Shown: positions 5,008 through 5,025 of the stretch, one piece after another
Layout: each line of letters opens with the position of its first letter
Position numbering within the stretch: position 1 is the stretch's first letter
Source: Burkholderiaceae bacterium
GTDB taxonomy: Bacteria > Pseudomonadota > Gammaproteobacteria > Burkholderiales > Burkholderiaceae
Assembly: GCA_017997515.1 (NCBI GenBank)
Contig: JAGOEY010000153.1
Span: 1 to 5,025 of the forward strand
Direction: 5' to 3'
DNA: 5,025 nt
Position numbers and translations under genes: made by a program
The notes under the pieces: generated by a model
The model's database searches: none
What the model was told of the DNA's origin: nothing
What the model saw: only the letters and a program-made list of their open reading frames with translations

Positions 5008-5023
5008 GCTACAGTTTGGTAGC
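5008..5023 (+). other. Small hairpin downstream of rpmF, at window edge
   Basis: GCTAC (5008-5012) pairs with GTAGC (5019-5023) around a 6-base loop. No T-run is visible before the window ends, so a terminator cannot be confirmed. It may be the start of a larger repeat: GAGCTAC...GGTAGC palindromes are, from memory, frequent between genes in Comamonadaceae. Nothing else is seen in 4983-5025. Confidence 0.4.
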
Positions 5024-5025
5024 AC

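Noticed and set aside
1..5025. CRISPR array, tRNA or rRNA gene, transposase, or defence/toxin system
   Set aside because: No regularly spaced repeats, no tRNA-like cloverleaf or rRNA-like segment, and no protein with such domains could be seen on either strand.

Overview
The window is about 5 kb of GC-rich bacterial chromosome. It probably comes from a betaproteobacterium of the order Burkholderiales, with a Comamonadaceae (Rhodoferax/Polaromonas-like) flavour. Three things suggest this: the style of the proteins, the divergent yceF | yceD-rpmF arrangement, and the HAD hydrolase, small Rieske protein and S49 peptidase in a row behind what looks like an RluC tail. The taxonomic call is inference from memory of these neighbourhoods, not a search. 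All genes look like ordinary chromosomal genes; I see no phage, transposase, tRNA, rRNA or CRISPR.

Layout. Positions 2-70 (+) look like the last codons of an upstream gene. It overlaps a HAD-superfamily phosphatase (51-734, +). A 312-base gap follows (735-1046), most of it filled by a striking structured element (782-1014). After the gap come a small Rieske [2Fe-2S] protein (1047-1412, +) and, one base later, a membrane-anchored S49 signal-peptide-peptidase-type protease (1414-2457, +). The next gap (2458-2634) separates convergent genes and holds a second structured, repeat-like element. On the minus strand lie yceF/maf (3427-4041), a nucleotide pyrophosphatase, and a tetrapyrrole-methylase-family SAM methyltransferase (2635-3420), transcribed in that order with a 6-base gap. 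Divergent from yceF by 25 bases is yceD (4067-4609, +). It is followed by a clear sigma70 promoter, a leader with a hairpin, and rpmF, encoding ribosomal protein L32 (4800-4982, +). The window ends in a short hairpin downstream of rpmF.

How the genes relate. yceD-rpmF is a ribosome-biogenesis and ribosomal-protein unit that in many proteobacteria leads into plsX and fatty-acid synthesis genes (beyond this window). The HAD, Rieske and S49 genes read like one transcription unit into which the 782-1014 element has been placed.

Most interesting. The 782-1014 element is made of two long hairpins in opposite orientation. Their stems have unrelated sequences, but their loops carry nearly the same roughly 30-base motif. 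In both hairpins every non-Watson-Crick position inside the paired stem becomes a G-U wobble on the strand that carries the loop motif in the same sense. The loops also differ by a compensating pair of single-base insertions in a mini-hairpin. This suggests the folded form, as RNA or single-stranded DNA, is what is maintained. A related core occurs in the second intergenic element at 2460-2579.
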